A DNA stretch of 42,255 nt from the NCBI GenBank assembly GCA_012520505.1, contig JAAYOC010000012.1:1-42255 (forward strand), read 5' to 3'. The position numbers and the translations under genes were made by a program. Numbering within the stretch: the first letter of the stretch is position 1; each line of letters opens with the position of its first letter. The notes beneath the pieces were generated by a model. It was not told the DNA's origin and did not search any database. It worked only from the letters and a program-made list of their open reading frames with translations. The DNA comes from Oscillospiraceae bacterium. GTDB lineage: Bacteria; Bacillota; Clostridia; Oscillospirales; Acutalibacteraceae. Shown piece after piece: positions 17,036 through 25,735 of the stretch.

Positions 17036-19030
17036 ATGCTTATTAAGTCGTTAAAAATGGAAAATTTCCGTCAGTTCAAAGGAATTACAGCGGTAGATTT
17101 TTCGTGTGATCCTGAAAAAAATGTAACTATTATCCTTGGTGATAATACTTTTGGAAAGACAACATTACTTCAAGCGTTTAATTGGTGCTTTTATGGAAAA
17201 GCCACATTTAATCAAAATCCGGATTTCCTCCTTAATTATGAAGTCGCAGCGGAGATGATGCCGAAAGACACTAGAAATGTTGAAGTGGAAATCACATTAA
17301 TCCATGATAATACTGAATATATTATTTCAAGAATTCAAAAATATACATTTTATGGAGATTCTGTGAAAGGCGATCAATATCCTGTGGTTAAAGTGTCATA
17401 CAAACAATCTGATGGTCAAATGGAGTCTGTAAGGGCTGTTCAAGTAACAAACGTTATAAATAATATTCTACCTGAAGAACTATCTTCATATTTCTTTTTC
17501 GACACAGAACGAGTAAATAGTATTAGTACTCGCAAAGATGTAGCTGATGCCGTTAAAGGGCTACTTGGACTTTCGACTATTGATAGTGCTATTAAGCATC
17601 TTGGAAAACGTAGTGCAAAAACAACAGTAATAGGCACGCTTTATGGCGATATGGATATGGACGGAGATGCAAAAGCGCAAGAAGCTCTAAATAGAATACA
17701 GACCGCTGAAGAAAAACGTAATATAATTGCCGAACAATTCGAGGAAAATGATTCTCAAATTAAAAATTATGAAGGACGTAAAGAGCAGTTAGAAGACATT
17801 TTAAGAGACAATCAAACAACTGCGAAATTGCAAAATGAGAAGGAAGAAAAGGAATCTATAATTAAAGAAGACCAGAAAACACTTGAGGATACTAGGATAG
17901 CTTACTTTAAGGAGTTTGGTTATGGTTCATTGGCTTTTTTTGCTCAACCTTTAATTAATAAAACAAAGGCACTTTTAAAAGAGGTTAAGGTTGATGATAA
18001 GGGTGTTCGTGATTTAACTAAGCCGACGATAATGGAATTAGTTAAGAGAGGGAAATGTATATGCGGTGCCGATATTCTCGAAGGGAATGATGCATACAAT
18101 CATTTAATGGCAGAATTAGCTTATGTTCCGCCGGAATCGATTGGTAACACTGTTCGTCACTATAGAGAAAAAGTAAATAGTTTTTCAAAGCCGGCAAACC
18201 GTACATTTGAAAGTCTTACTGAACGTTATCAGTTGATTTTAAGGCTTAAAAATCGTATTCAGGAAAGAGAAGATGAAATTTCTGAAATAAGCGAACAAAT
18301 TAAGGGCAAAGATAATATGCACCAATATGAAGTTGAGCTTAACGATATTAAAAAACGAATAAAACAACTGAATGATAGAAAAATACAATTTATTAAAGAT
18401 GATACCTCACAAAAAAATGATATTGAAAGATATAGAAAGATTTATGATAGTCTTTTGGCGGTTTCGGGCAAGAACAAATTGGCAATGCAACTCATTGAAT
18501 ATGCCGAGCATATCTACGAAAGGTTGACGCAAGCATATAAAGATAAAGAGATAATAATAAGGGAGGAGCTTGAGAAAAAGGTTAATGAAATATTTGAGAG
18601 AATGTACCACGGTCACAGAAGAGTCGCAATAGATCAAAAATATCATGTTTCATTGCTTACAACAATTGCTGATAAAGAAATAGCAGCAGGTGAATCAGAA
18701 GGTTCTAACAGAGTTAAAAATTTTGCGTTTATAGCCGGATTAGTTGCGTTGGCAAAAGAAAAAATTATAAATGATGGTTTAACTGATGAATTTGAAGAAG
18801 AATTAGATCTTGCTTCGGAACCTTATCCACTTGTAATGGATGCTCCTTTTTCAAATGCAGACGAAACCCATACTGCTAATATATCTAAAGTTCTTCCTGA
18901 AATTGCGGACCAAGTTATCATGTTTGTTATGCAAAAAGACTGGAATTACGCTCGACCGGTTATGTCCAATCGTGTAGGTAGACAGTATCAGCTTAATAAA
19001 TTAAGTGAAACTCATACCAAATTAGAATAG
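17036..19030 (+). CDS. DndD/Rad50-like SMC ATPase
   Basis: 664 residues with the SMC layout. N-terminal MENFRQFKGI and Walker A GDNTFGKTT (35-43); a middle region that is long, charged and coiled-coil-like; a central C341-x-C343-G that may be a reduced zinc-hook; signature GESEGS (552-557); and Walker B YPLVMDAP with D602. DndD has this fold and acts with the Dnd sulfur-modification proteins; here the gene stands after the helicase and small protein, so a restriction or DNA-sensing role is equally possible. ATG preceded by GGGGG-rich sequence 5-8 bp upstream. It ends 17 bp before the next gene. Confidence 0.75.
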   Translation: MLIKSLKMENFRQFKGITAVDFSCDPEKNVTIILGDNTFGKTTLLQAFNWCFYGKATFNQNPDFLLNYEVAAEMMPKDTRNVEVEITLIHDNTEYIISRIQKYTFYGDSVKGDQYPVVKVSYKQSDGQMESVRAVQVTNVINNILPEELSSYFFFDTERVNSISTRKDVADAVKGLLGLSTIDSAIKHLGKRSAKTTVIGTLYGDMDMDGDAKAQEALNRIQTAEEKRNIIAEQFEENDSQIKNYEGRKEQLEDILRDNQTTAKLQNEKEEKESIIKEDQKTLEDTRIAYFKEFGYGSLAFFAQPLINKTKALLKEVKVDDKGVRDLTKPTIMELVKRGKCICGADILEGNDAYNHLMAELAYVPPESIGNTVRHYREKVNSFSKPANRTFESLTERYQLILRLKNRIQEREDEISEISEQIKGKDNMHQYEVELNDIKKRIKQLNDRKIQFIKDDTSQKNDIERYRKIYDSLLAVSGKNKLAMQLIEYAEHIYERLTQAYKDKEIIIREELEKKVNEIFERMYHGHRRVAIDQKYHVSLLTTIADKEIAAGESEGSNRVKNFAFIAGLVALAKEKIINDGLTDEFEEELDLASEPYPLVMDAPFSNADETHTANISKVLPEIADQVIMFVMQKDWNYARPVMSNRVGRQYQLNKLSETHTKLE

Positions 19031-19047
19031 TGAAGGAGGAAATTGTA

Positions 19048-19599
19048 ATGTTTGAGAACGACTACACAATAACGGGGAAACACGCTACTTATTTAAAATC
19101 TCTTGTTCGAAAAAATATTAAAGATGACTCAGATGGTCCAGAAAAAATGTTAGCTCCCCTTTTTGACAGATATATCGATGTTTATATGAATGCAGTAATC
19201 TGGGGACTTTTATATTCAAGAACTGCAGAGCGAGATACAAGTTCTGGAGATAGAGCACGTGTATATGCGGACGCATTTGCTAATGAAAGAGATAATTGTG
19301 TTTTTCTTTATAGAATGACCATGCTATTAGATAGTACGATAGATATAACTCAGGAAGAGAGATTTAATCGTGCGTTTAGGTACGACACGCAAGAAGATAA
19401 AAAGGAAGATTTCAAAGAAAATATGGAGTTGTTTAACGCTTATGTTAGAGGTGGAATTGAACAAATGTATGAACAATTTACAGATGGGTGTATATCAGGG
19501 GATGATTATCTCCTCAAGACATACGAAATACTCGAAAGATTTAAGAGCGAAATTGAAGGAAAATTATATGAGGAAGATTTAGCTAAGTTGATTAAATAA
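19048..19599 (+). CDS. Unrecognised 183-residue protein of the ssp operon
   Basis: No family recognised. It is cytoplasmic, predicted mainly helical and acidic, with no cysteine pair, P-loop or membrane segment; it starts MFENDYTITGKHATYL. ATG at 19048 has AAGGAGGA 7 bp upstream; a GTG at 19030 would be in frame but lacks a ribosome site. It is not like DndE by eye. Tight spacing after the Rad50-like gene makes it a probable partner in the helicase/ATPase module, and it could be the third named member of an SspFGH-like set (inference). Confidence 0.65.
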   Translation: MFENDYTITGKHATYLKSLVRKNIKDDSDGPEKMLAPLFDRYIDVYMNAVIWGLLYSRTAERDTSSGDRARVYADAFANERDNCVFLYRMTMLLDSTIDITQEERFNRAFRYDTQEDKKEDFKENMELFNAYVRGGIEQMYEQFTDGCISGDDYLLKTYEILERFKSEIEGKLYEEDLAKLIK

Positions 19600-19638
19600 A
19601 TCATTTTTATATACGCTTTATGAAGGAGGATAGACAGT

Positions 19639-20567
19639 ATGTACCAATCAGAAATTTTTGACGACTTTTTGTATCTTTTGGCGTTAAAATTTTTCCATAT
19701 GGCAGGACATACTGATGCTACTGAGGTTTTGTTTGCAAATCACACTCCCGAACAGGTGGTTTATTTTGATAGCAACATAGATATATCTTTATCGCGAGTT
19801 CAGCGAGAAGTATTGAAAAGTGCAATAAATGTTTCACACATATTTGATATTAGTGATACTACATTTGAAATATCCAGAACTGGTTCAGTAAGTTTTTACT
19901 CTATTGAATTGTTAGGTACAAAACAAAATCGGACTCAAGTAGCATACGATATACATAGCCTTCTAAGAATAGCATTCTCTGGAATTGGTAGTGTTGTTCT
20001 TTTTAGGTATAATAATGAATTAATGCTTTCAGTGCAAGGACATAATTCAAACGTATATTTTTCGGATTGGTTTCACCAAGATGATGATTTTGAATTATGG
20101 GCTGAACGTATAAATGTATCTGGAATTAGTTTTAAGAGTTCTGTAGACTTTATAAATGATTTTATATATAATTCGGCACGATGTTATCTTGTTTATCCAA
20201 TAACTAGAGAGACTGCATCTTATACTATGCTTCCAGCAAACTATTTTTCTAATTTTTACTTTTCAGATGAAGATTATAAAGAAACAGCGTGTGATTATTT
20301 AATATATGCGAAAAAAAATATGGTAATGATTTTGTTGAGCAAGGCGATATGGAAACGCTGTCTGTAAATGTTGGAGCGGAACTTGATTTGTTGCTATTTG
20401 AATTAGAGTTGAAGAATAAAAATAAAGATGAGGAATATTTGTTAAGTACAGCCTCTGACAATGATGAAAAATTAATAGAAGAGTATAAATTTTCCAGTAT
20501 AGATAGGGAAATAAGGCAAGATCCTATATTAATGCTTAAACACATTAAACAGAATATTAAAAAGTAA
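19639..20567 (+). pseudogene. Unrecognised last gene of the ssp operon, frameshifted
   Basis: The first frame runs 19639-20367 (242 residues) after a strong AAGGAGG site. Its last ~17 residues look out of character, while the -1 frame is open from 20295 to 20567 and continues with a plausible charged helical tail (EQGDMETLSVNVGAE onward). The switch can be placed in the run of eight A at 20311-20318 (GCG AAA AAA AAT). The joined product would be about 309 residues. It could be a mutation, a sequencing error in the A run, or programmed -1 slippage at A-AAA-AAT. The family is unknown; the N-terminal part is rich in aromatic and beta-type segments. Confidence 0.6.
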
Positions 20568-21098
20568 ATATAGTATCATAAAAAATTCATTTTTTGCTTT
20601 CTTTTTTAATGATATAATCAGCAAAACACTAGTTTTAGTCCGTTGTTTTAGCGATTTAGATATCGTTTCATTGTAAACGGATAACCTTTACAAGAAAACT
20701 AATTAAAGAAGCAATCTTGAACAGTCTATGGTTGTGTTTATTTTTTATGTTGTGCTGAGGTGCTTTTATCCAAATTGTTTCGTCTACAACCTTCAATGAA
20801 CACAGAATTTTTGCGAATATGTAATTCATTAGTAAAAGACGTTTAATCATTGTTCTATTTGATAATGATAAATTACTCACAATATTTATTCTTTATGTGC
20901 TGCACACTCTAGTTTGATACATATCATAATGCAAGTTTGTAAAACTAAGTAGATGTTTTAAATGCCAAATAGTTAGTTGTTTTTGCATTTGTTTTTACAG
21001 TTAACACGAATTGATTTCTAGGTTTAGTCCCTCTAATGGTATACTCATGTATAGTAAAATGATAACAGAAAATGTTATTGTTTTAACGAAGGTGCAGT
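20568..21098 (+). other. AT-rich gap between ssp operon and CFI-box gene
   Basis: About 530 bp. No gene with a ribosome site was found on either strand; the longest open stretch (minus strand, 20668-20880) begins at GTG without a Shine-Dalgarno and resembles nothing known. No clear terminator hairpin is visible after 20567. Confidence 0.4.
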
Positions 21099-21590
21099 AT
21101 TGACAAAAGATACAGAAGTGAAGAAGGCTTGTTTGGGAATATAAATTACTATGATGAGTGTGGAAGAAAGGTTGGAAGAAGCGAACCTGGCTTTTTTGTT
21201 GGATACGTTAATTATGACTCTAAAGGCAATAAGATAGGTCGCTCTGAACCTGGATTTTTTGGTTCTTATAATTATTATGACAATCATGATAAAAAGGTTG
21301 GTCACTCTGATTTAGATCTTTTTGGAAATTACCAACATAGGGATACAAAAGGTAACAAGGTAGGCTCAACTTATCCAAGTATGTTTGATGATCCATATGA
21401 AAAAAGAAACAGGAGTCAATGTTGCTATGTTGCTACCTGTGTTTATGGCTCATATGATTGTCCACAAGTTTGGACTTTACGGAGGTTTAGAGATGATGTT
21501 TTAGGTAGAGCTTTTATTCGTTTTTATTATGTTATTAGTCCAATAATTGTTAAGTTTTTTGATAAAACTAAATGGTTTAATATACTCTGA
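21099..21590 (+). CDS. CFI-box C-terminal domain protein with N-terminal repeats, start unclear
   Basis: The N-terminal half has about four imperfect ~20-residue repeats of the form G-x-K-x-GRSEPGFFG-x-Y-x-YYD. The C-terminal ~55 residues, from CYVATCVYGSYDCP through LRRFRDDVLGR to YYVISP, match the CFI-box-CTERM domain, a small cysteine-containing tail of unknown role found in many Firmicutes. The repeat pattern clearly continues upstream of TTG 21129, through DKRYRSEEGLFG to about 21102, but a stop at 21084 closes the frame. Only a rare ATT at 21099 (behind GAAGGTG) is available, so the gene may have lost its 5' end. Confidence 0.6.
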   Translation: MDKRYRSEEGLFGNINYYDECGRKVGRSEPGFFVGYVNYDSKGNKIGRSEPGFFGSYNYYDNHDKKVGHSDLDLFGNYQHRDTKGNKVGSTYPSMFDDPYEKRNRSQCCYVATCVYGSYDCPQVWTLRRFRDDVLGRAFIRFYYVISPIIVKFFDKTKWFNIL

Positions 21591-21626
21591 ATCTGAACGC
21601 TTGATTTCTTTGTAGAATGGTTAAAT
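21526..21626. repeat. Direct repeat copy A flanking the sspE-like gene
   Basis: This ~100-bp segment recurs at 24711-24811 without gaps (constant offset 3185) and about 10-12 mismatches by eye. It covers the 3' end of the CFI-box gene and ~35 bp beyond its stop. Confidence 0.85.
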
Positions 21627-21854
21627 AAATACGGTATAGAAAATACACCGTATAATGATACAACATATTAGTTTTAATGCAGAGGCTGTCAGATAAAAAA
21701 TTAAGTGAAATTATGATGCTAAATGTAAAATAAAAGGTAGCTAGTTATGTGTTGAGGTTTGACGGAAATCTTAAATAGGATGAAAATTCAAAAAAATACA
21801 TTAACATGCAAAGAAACGAACTAAATTCTTTATTAGGAAGAGTAGAGGTGCTTT

Positions 21855-24473
21855 ATGGCGAATGAACTTCAAGCATTAAATTCATTATTTCAAAATAGGT
21901 TGTTTCGCATTCCGGATTATCAACGCGGATACGCGTGGCAGCAGCCTCAACTTGTCAATTTTTGGGAAGATTTGAATAATCTTCAGATGGATCGTTATCA
22001 CTATACTGGCCTTTTGTCTTTGAAATTGCTCGAGGGCAAAGAGACTGTTAATTGGGGTAACGATCTGTGGATGGTTGATAAAGGGTTCAAACCTTGTCAT
22101 ATTGTGGATGGTCAGCAGCGTCTTACCACTTTCATTATTTTGCTTAATGAGATTATAAACTTTGCTTGCTCTTTAGAAGAGAATAAAGAAAAGAGTGACG
22201 AAGATATAGTTTTAGGGAATGAAACGATAAGGGAAATTAAGGCAAAATATATCTGCCAAAAACGTCCTCCGCAGAACATTATCACGACATATATGTTCGG
22301 CTACGAAACAGATAATCCGAGCGATAAGTATCTACGTTACAAAGTGTTTAATGAGCCGAATTCTGGTGAGATAAATGATACCTATTATACGAAGAATCTC
22401 AAGACGGCAAAGGAATTTTTTGTCAATAATATAGAAGCCTTATATGGCGAAGAAGGCATAGAGGGTCTAATTCGGATGTACAAGAAGCTCACACAGAAGA
22501 TGATGTTTAATCTTCACGAGATTGATGATGACTACGATGTTTTTGTTGCTTTTGAAACGATGAATAATCGTGGGAAAAAGCTAACAAATCTGGAACTTTT
22601 GAAAAACAGATTGATCTATTTGACCACAATTTATAATAATGATAAGTTAGATGAAAAAGATAAATCGGAACTTCGTAAACAAGTTAATGAGGCTTGGAAA
22701 GAGGTTTACTATCAGTTGGGCAGAAACAAGACTACACCTCTGTCTGACGATGATTTTTTGCGTGCTCACTGGATAATTTATTATGTGTACACACGTAAAA
22801 AAGGCGATGATTACATCAGCTTCCTGCTTAATAAGTTCTCCGCAAAGAATGTTTTTGAAAAGAAAACTGTTGTTGACATCGTTGAACAGACCTCAATTTA
22901 TGAGGAGGCAATCGATGACACAAACTATGATGATGAACCTTTAGAAACAGAAGGAGAAGAGACATCGGAGGTTCTACTTAAACTGGAGCCTTGTGAAATC
23001 GCCGATTATGTGGATAGTCTAAAAGACTTGGCGAAATATTGGTATGACACATTTTTTCCGACCGAGAGTACCATTCTTTCTGACAAAGAAAAACTGTGGA
23101 TTGATAGACTTAATCGTATCGGTATTGGATATTTTCGACCGCTTGTTACAGTTGCACTAAGTAAATGCACTGTTGAAGAAGAAAAAGTGGCGCTTTTTAC
23201 TGCGATTGAGCGGTTTATTTTCGTTTGTTTTAGACTTGCAAATTACAGAGCGAATTATCAAAGTACCGTTTACTATGCTGCTGCACGAGAACTTTACAGT
23301 GGCAAAATAAAAGCTCCAAAAATCACGAAAAACCTAAATGATTTTACAGATGAAAATATCCAATATGCCATCTCGAACTTTATGACGCATATAGAAAAGA
23401 AATTTGCATCTGGCATGAAAGAAGGCTATTACTCTTGGAGCTCTTTAAAGTATTTTTTGTATGAATATGAATATAGCCTGTGGAAAAGCACTGGCGTGAA
23501 GAAACCATCGTGGGAATTGTTTTCAAAGTCCGAAAAAGATAAGGTTTCCATTGAGCATATTCTTCCGCAGGCACCTTCAAAATGGTACTGGAAAAATCAA
23601 TTTCGTCAGTTCATTCAAAATGAATCCGAAATGGTTGCCTTGACTGGTTCGCTGGGAAATTTACTGCCGTTGGCTCAGAGTATCAATTCGAGTTTTCAAA
23701 ACGACAGTTTTGACGAAAAGAAAAACCCGACCAATTCTAACAGGCGTGGTTATTCAAGTGGTTCAAATTCAGAAATTGAAGTTGCCAAAGAAGATGCATG
23801 GGATGGTTGCCGTATATATAATCGTTGCTTGCACCTACTTTCTTTTATGGAAAGGCGGTGGAGTATCCAGATGACACAAGAACAAAAAGAAAAGTTGACA
23901 TTTGTTAGCTTTGTAAATGATGGAAGAATAATTCCAGAAGAACTTCCAAAAACGGAAGTCTTAGATTCTACACAATCAGTAAACAGATCAATGCATCTAG
24001 CCAAAGTATTTATGATGTGGGCTAGTGTTAAAGATGCCGATGGAGAAATCATTCTTGACCGTGAAAACAGCACACAAAAATTTACAAGATTTACAACTGA
24101 TGTTATGTCAAAAGTGTATCCGCGTGCTGATGAAGCTAATAGTGGATGGAATACGAAGAATTTCTATTTTTATGAAATAGTTAATGATGCGGGTAGAAAA
24201 ATTCAAATGAAGTTTGCCTTGAGTGGAAAAAATTTGCCAGATAATCTAAGAGAAATTAGTGACCGTATAGCACAGTATTTTCCGACAAGAGGGGGAAAAA
24301 CAGGCTGGGAATTTAGATGTCCTTTTATAATTCCTTGTACCGATATTCCAGCGGACATGTCCGATGAAGAGATTTATTCTATTTTAGATGATCAATATGA
24401 CCAGTTGATGAGGTTCGAGAGTAAACTTGTTTCCATTCTTCAAGGTGAAAATCACGACAGTTCGGGTGAATAG
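21855..24473 (+). CDS. sspE: DUF262-DUF1524 nuclease, SspE-like (GmrSD family)
   Basis: 872 residues. N-terminal DUF262: RIPDYQRGYAW (18-28) and the nucleotide-site motif DGQQR (85-89), followed by FETMNNRGKKLTNLELLKN. DUF1524 HNH-type nuclease: IEHILPQ (566-572) then GNLLPLAQSIN. A further C-terminal ~200 residues are not recognised. SspE enzymes of this architecture use phosphorothioate-stimulated NTPase activity and nick phage DNA (family knowledge). It lies 1.3 kb beyond the ssp operon with its own AGAGGTG ribosome site and probably its own promoter. A stand-alone GmrSD-type type IV enzyme is the alternative; the ssp context favours SspE. Confidence 0.75.
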   Translation: MANELQALNSLFQNRLFRIPDYQRGYAWQQPQLVNFWEDLNNLQMDRYHYTGLLSLKLLEGKETVNWGNDLWMVDKGFKPCHIVDGQQRLTTFIILLNEIINFACSLEENKEKSDEDIVLGNETIREIKAKYICQKRPPQNIITTYMFGYETDNPSDKYLRYKVFNEPNSGEINDTYYTKNLKTAKEFFVNNIEALYGEEGIEGLIRMYKKLTQKMMFNLHEIDDDYDVFVAFETMNNRGKKLTNLELLKNRLIYLTTIYNNDKLDEKDKSELRKQVNEAWKEVYYQLGRNKTTPLSDDDFLRAHWIIYYVYTRKKGDDYISFLLNKFSAKNVFEKKTVVDIVEQTSIYEEAIDDTNYDDEPLETEGEETSEVLLKLEPCEIADYVDSLKDLAKYWYDTFFPTESTILSDKEKLWIDRLNRIGIGYFRPLVTVALSKCTVEEEKVALFTAIERFIFVCFRLANYRANYQSTVYYAAARELYSGKIKAPKITKNLNDFTDENIQYAISNFMTHIEKKFASGMKEGYYSWSSLKYFLYEYEYSLWKSTGVKKPSWELFSKSEKDKVSIEHILPQAPSKWYWKNQFRQFIQNESEMVALTGSLGNLLPLAQSINSSFQNDSFDEKKNPTNSNRRGYSSGSNSEIEVAKEDAWDGCRIYNRCLHLLSFMERRWSIQMTQEQKEKLTFVSFVNDGRIIPEELPKTEVLDSTQSVNRSMHLAKVFMMWASVKDADGEIILDRENSTQKFTRFTTDVMSKVYPRADEANSGWNTKNFYFYEIVNDAGRKIQMKFALSGKNLPDNLREISDRIAQYFPTRGGKTGWEFRCPFIIPCTDIPADMSDEEIYSILDDQYDQLMRFESKLVSILQGENHDSSGE

Positions 24474-24710
24474 AAAAAGGGTTTCTAAAATTTTGCCTCA
24501 AAACACTCTAAAACTTTAAAAGTTCTTTATTTAAAACCTTTTCAATACTTATTTTTATAATAAAGTTTTTGAGCTGCTTGTATTAAAAATAGCGTCCTTA
24601 TGAACCGTATGAATAGTTATGACAACGTGTTTATTGAATAAGGAGCTTTAGTAATTTTTAATGCTGTCAGCTACAATAATATAATGGTCCTTCATGATTA
24701 GAATAAAATT

Positions 24711-24811
24711 ATTATGCTGTTAGTCCAACAGTCGTTAAGTTGTTTGGTAAAACTAAATAGTTTAATATACTCTGAATCTGAACGCTTGATTTCTTTGTGG
24801 AATGGGTAAAT
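24711..24811. repeat. Direct repeat copy B flanking the sspE-like gene
   Basis: Second copy of the 21526-21626 segment in the same orientation. Only the last part of a CFI-box coding region is preserved here. Confidence 0.85.
24714..24762 (+). pseudogene. Remnant of a CFI-box gene 3' end
   Basis: In frame with the intact copy, this reads AVSPTVVKLFGKTK and then hits TAG where the intact gene has TGG. No longer reading frame precedes it, so it is the scar of a second CFI-box gene. Confidence 0.6.
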
Positions 24812-24909
24812 CGCCAAGGGGTAGAAAGTTCTTTGTATGAAGACAAATTTAATTGATTTGTTAATGTATGTTGTTTGTGGCAACGGTATGTAAGGGCAGG
24901 GATATTTGT

Positions 24910-24957
24910 AGACGAAATTTGGTTTCTATTGACGTTTATGTTTTTAAATAGCATAAT
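24910..24957 (+). promoter_or_regulatory. Promoter with upstream dyad, copy 1
   Basis: Dyad GAAAT-TTG-GTTTC (24914-24926), 2 bp, TTGACG (24929-24934), 17 bp, CATAAT (24952-24957). Same layout as 25609 and 27656. No small RNA-like sequence follows; it points toward brnT. Confidence 0.6.
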
Positions 24958-24988
24958 ATAGCTGGTCAGAATGTTGACTTAAAAATTT

Positions 24989-25020
24989 AGTCCTTCGCAT
25001 AATAGTGGAGGACTTATTTT
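24989..25020 (+). terminator. Weak terminator-like hairpin
   Basis: AGTCCTTC (24989-24996) pairs with GGAGGACT (25007-25014, one wobble), followed by TATTTT. It may stop transcription from the copy 1 promoter before the brnT promoter. Confidence 0.4.
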
Positions 25021-25023
25021 ATG

Positions 25024-25062
25024 TTGACAAATAATTATTTTATAATTATAATATAATTATAA
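25024..25062 (+). promoter_or_regulatory. brnT promoter and palindromic operator
   Basis: Consensus TTGACA (25024-25029), 17 bp, TATAAT (25047-25052). A near-perfect 23-bp palindrome of TTATAATTATA type (25040-25062) covers the -10, the usual arrangement for autorepression by a ribbon-helix-helix antitoxin. Confidence 0.75.
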
Positions 25063-25076
25063 AAAGAAGTGAAAAA

Positions 25077-25388
25077 ATGAAGTTTGAATGGGATGAAAAT
25101 AAAAATAAAATCAATAAGAAAAAGCATGATGTTTCTTTTGAGGAAGTTATAGCAGTCTTTTATGATGATTTTGCAATTTTGTTTGATGATCCAGAACACT
25201 CAGAAAAAGAGGAACGTTTTTTGATAATAGGTATGAGTAGCAAAAAGGGTATTTGCATAGTTAGTCATTGTTATCGTAGTGAAGATAAAATTATAAGAAT
25301 AATATCTGCTAGAAAAGCAACGAAGCGAGAGCAAACAGTTTATTATGAGGAAATTTCTAGAGGTGAATATAATGAGAGACGAATATGA
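25077..25388 (+). CDS. brnT: BrnT-family ribonuclease toxin
   Basis: DUF497 protein, 103 residues. The family hallmarks are at the N-terminus: FEWDENKNKINKKKHDVSFEEV, then FYDDFAI and the conserved C-terminal core IRIISARKATKRE. BrnT is a type II toxin with a RelE-like fold that degrades RNA and is neutralised by BrnA (family knowledge). ATG with AAGAAGTG upstream and 24 bp after the -10. The toxin gene comes first, which is normal for this family, and overlaps the antitoxin gene by 17 bp. Confidence 0.9.
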   Translation: MKFEWDENKNKINKKKHDVSFEEVIAVFYDDFAILFDDPEHSEKEERFLIIGMSSKKGICIVSHCYRSEDKIIRIISARKATKREQTVYYEEISRGEYNERRI

Positions 25389-25578
25389 CATTAAAAAATT
25401 AAATCCACGAAAAAATCCATATGCTAAAAAGCAAATAACAATCAACATAGATGTTGATACGATTGATTATTTCAAAGAAGAAGCAAATAATAGCGGTATT
25501 CCATATCAAACTCTTATTAATCTGTATTTAGCGGATTGTGTCCAGAATAAGAAAAAACTACAAATGTTATGGAAATAG
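25372..25578 (+). CDS. brnA: BrnA-like ribbon-helix-helix antitoxin
   Basis: 68 residues. The segment KKQITINIDVDTIDYFKEEANNSG followed by IPYQTLINLYLADC has the beta-strand-helix-helix pattern of a CopG/MetJ-type DNA-binding antitoxin. The ATG at 25372 lies behind AGAGGTG within the end of brnT. It should bind BrnT and the palindrome over the brnT promoter. The N-terminal ~15 residues, rich in K and N, probably form the toxin-contacting arm together with neighbouring residues (inference). Confidence 0.85.
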   Translation: MRDEYDIKKLNPRKNPYAKKQITINIDVDTIDYFKEEANNSGIPYQTLINLYLADCVQNKKKLQMLWK

Positions 25579-25604
25579 CTTTAAATGCGTTGATTTGTAA
25601 AGGA

Positions 25605-25693
25605 AGACGAAACTCGGTTTCTATTGACGGTAATTTTTTGCATAAGTATAATTAATTTGTGAGGACGGCGGCTTTGGGCGGCTGCTTTGCTAG
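25605..25693. repeat. ~85-bp promoter/sRNA repeat, copy 1
   Basis: The stretch from AGACGAAACTCGG through GGACGGCGGCTTTGGGCGGCTG recurs at 27652-27738 in the same orientation with a few differences, mostly in the spacer. It contains a promoter and the first ~30 nt of a small RNA. Confidence 0.85.
25609..25652 (+). promoter_or_regulatory. Promoter with upstream dyad, copy 2 (small RNA promoter)
   Basis: Dyad GAAAC-TCG-GTTTC (25609-25621), 2 bp, TTGACG (25624-25629), 17 bp, TATAAT (25647-25652). Transcription would start near 25660 and run into the antisense of the small ORF at 25706-25813. Confidence 0.75.
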
Positions 25694-25735
25694 AGTTTGT
25701 AGTTCTTAGCTTAGGCTGGGAGCTAGTCTTTTTGC
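25660..25735 (+). ncRNA. Candidate antisense RNA antitoxin
   Basis: Begins just after the copy 2 promoter with GTGAGGACGGCGGC, has a direct repeat of GGCGGCT, and ends at a hairpin (stem around TAGCT 25707-25711 with AGCTA 25721-25725) followed by GTCTTTTTG. The last ~30 nt are antisense to the end of the small membrane-peptide ORF on the other strand, the geometry of a type I antitoxin RNA. Ends are estimated. Confidence 0.55.

Larger units (their letters stand above)
24474..25023 (+). other. Intergenic stretch after sspE-like gene
   Basis: 550 bp with no intact gene. It contains repeat copy B (24711-24811), one promoter with the shared dyad (24910-24957) and a weak terminator-like hairpin (24989-25020). 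The first ~230 bp show nothing recognisable. Confidence 0.5.

Noticed and set aside
20668-20880. 70-codon open frame on the minus strand in the gap after the ssp operon
   Set aside because: GTG start without Shine-Dalgarno and no recognisable features; random open frame in AT-rich DNA is as likely.
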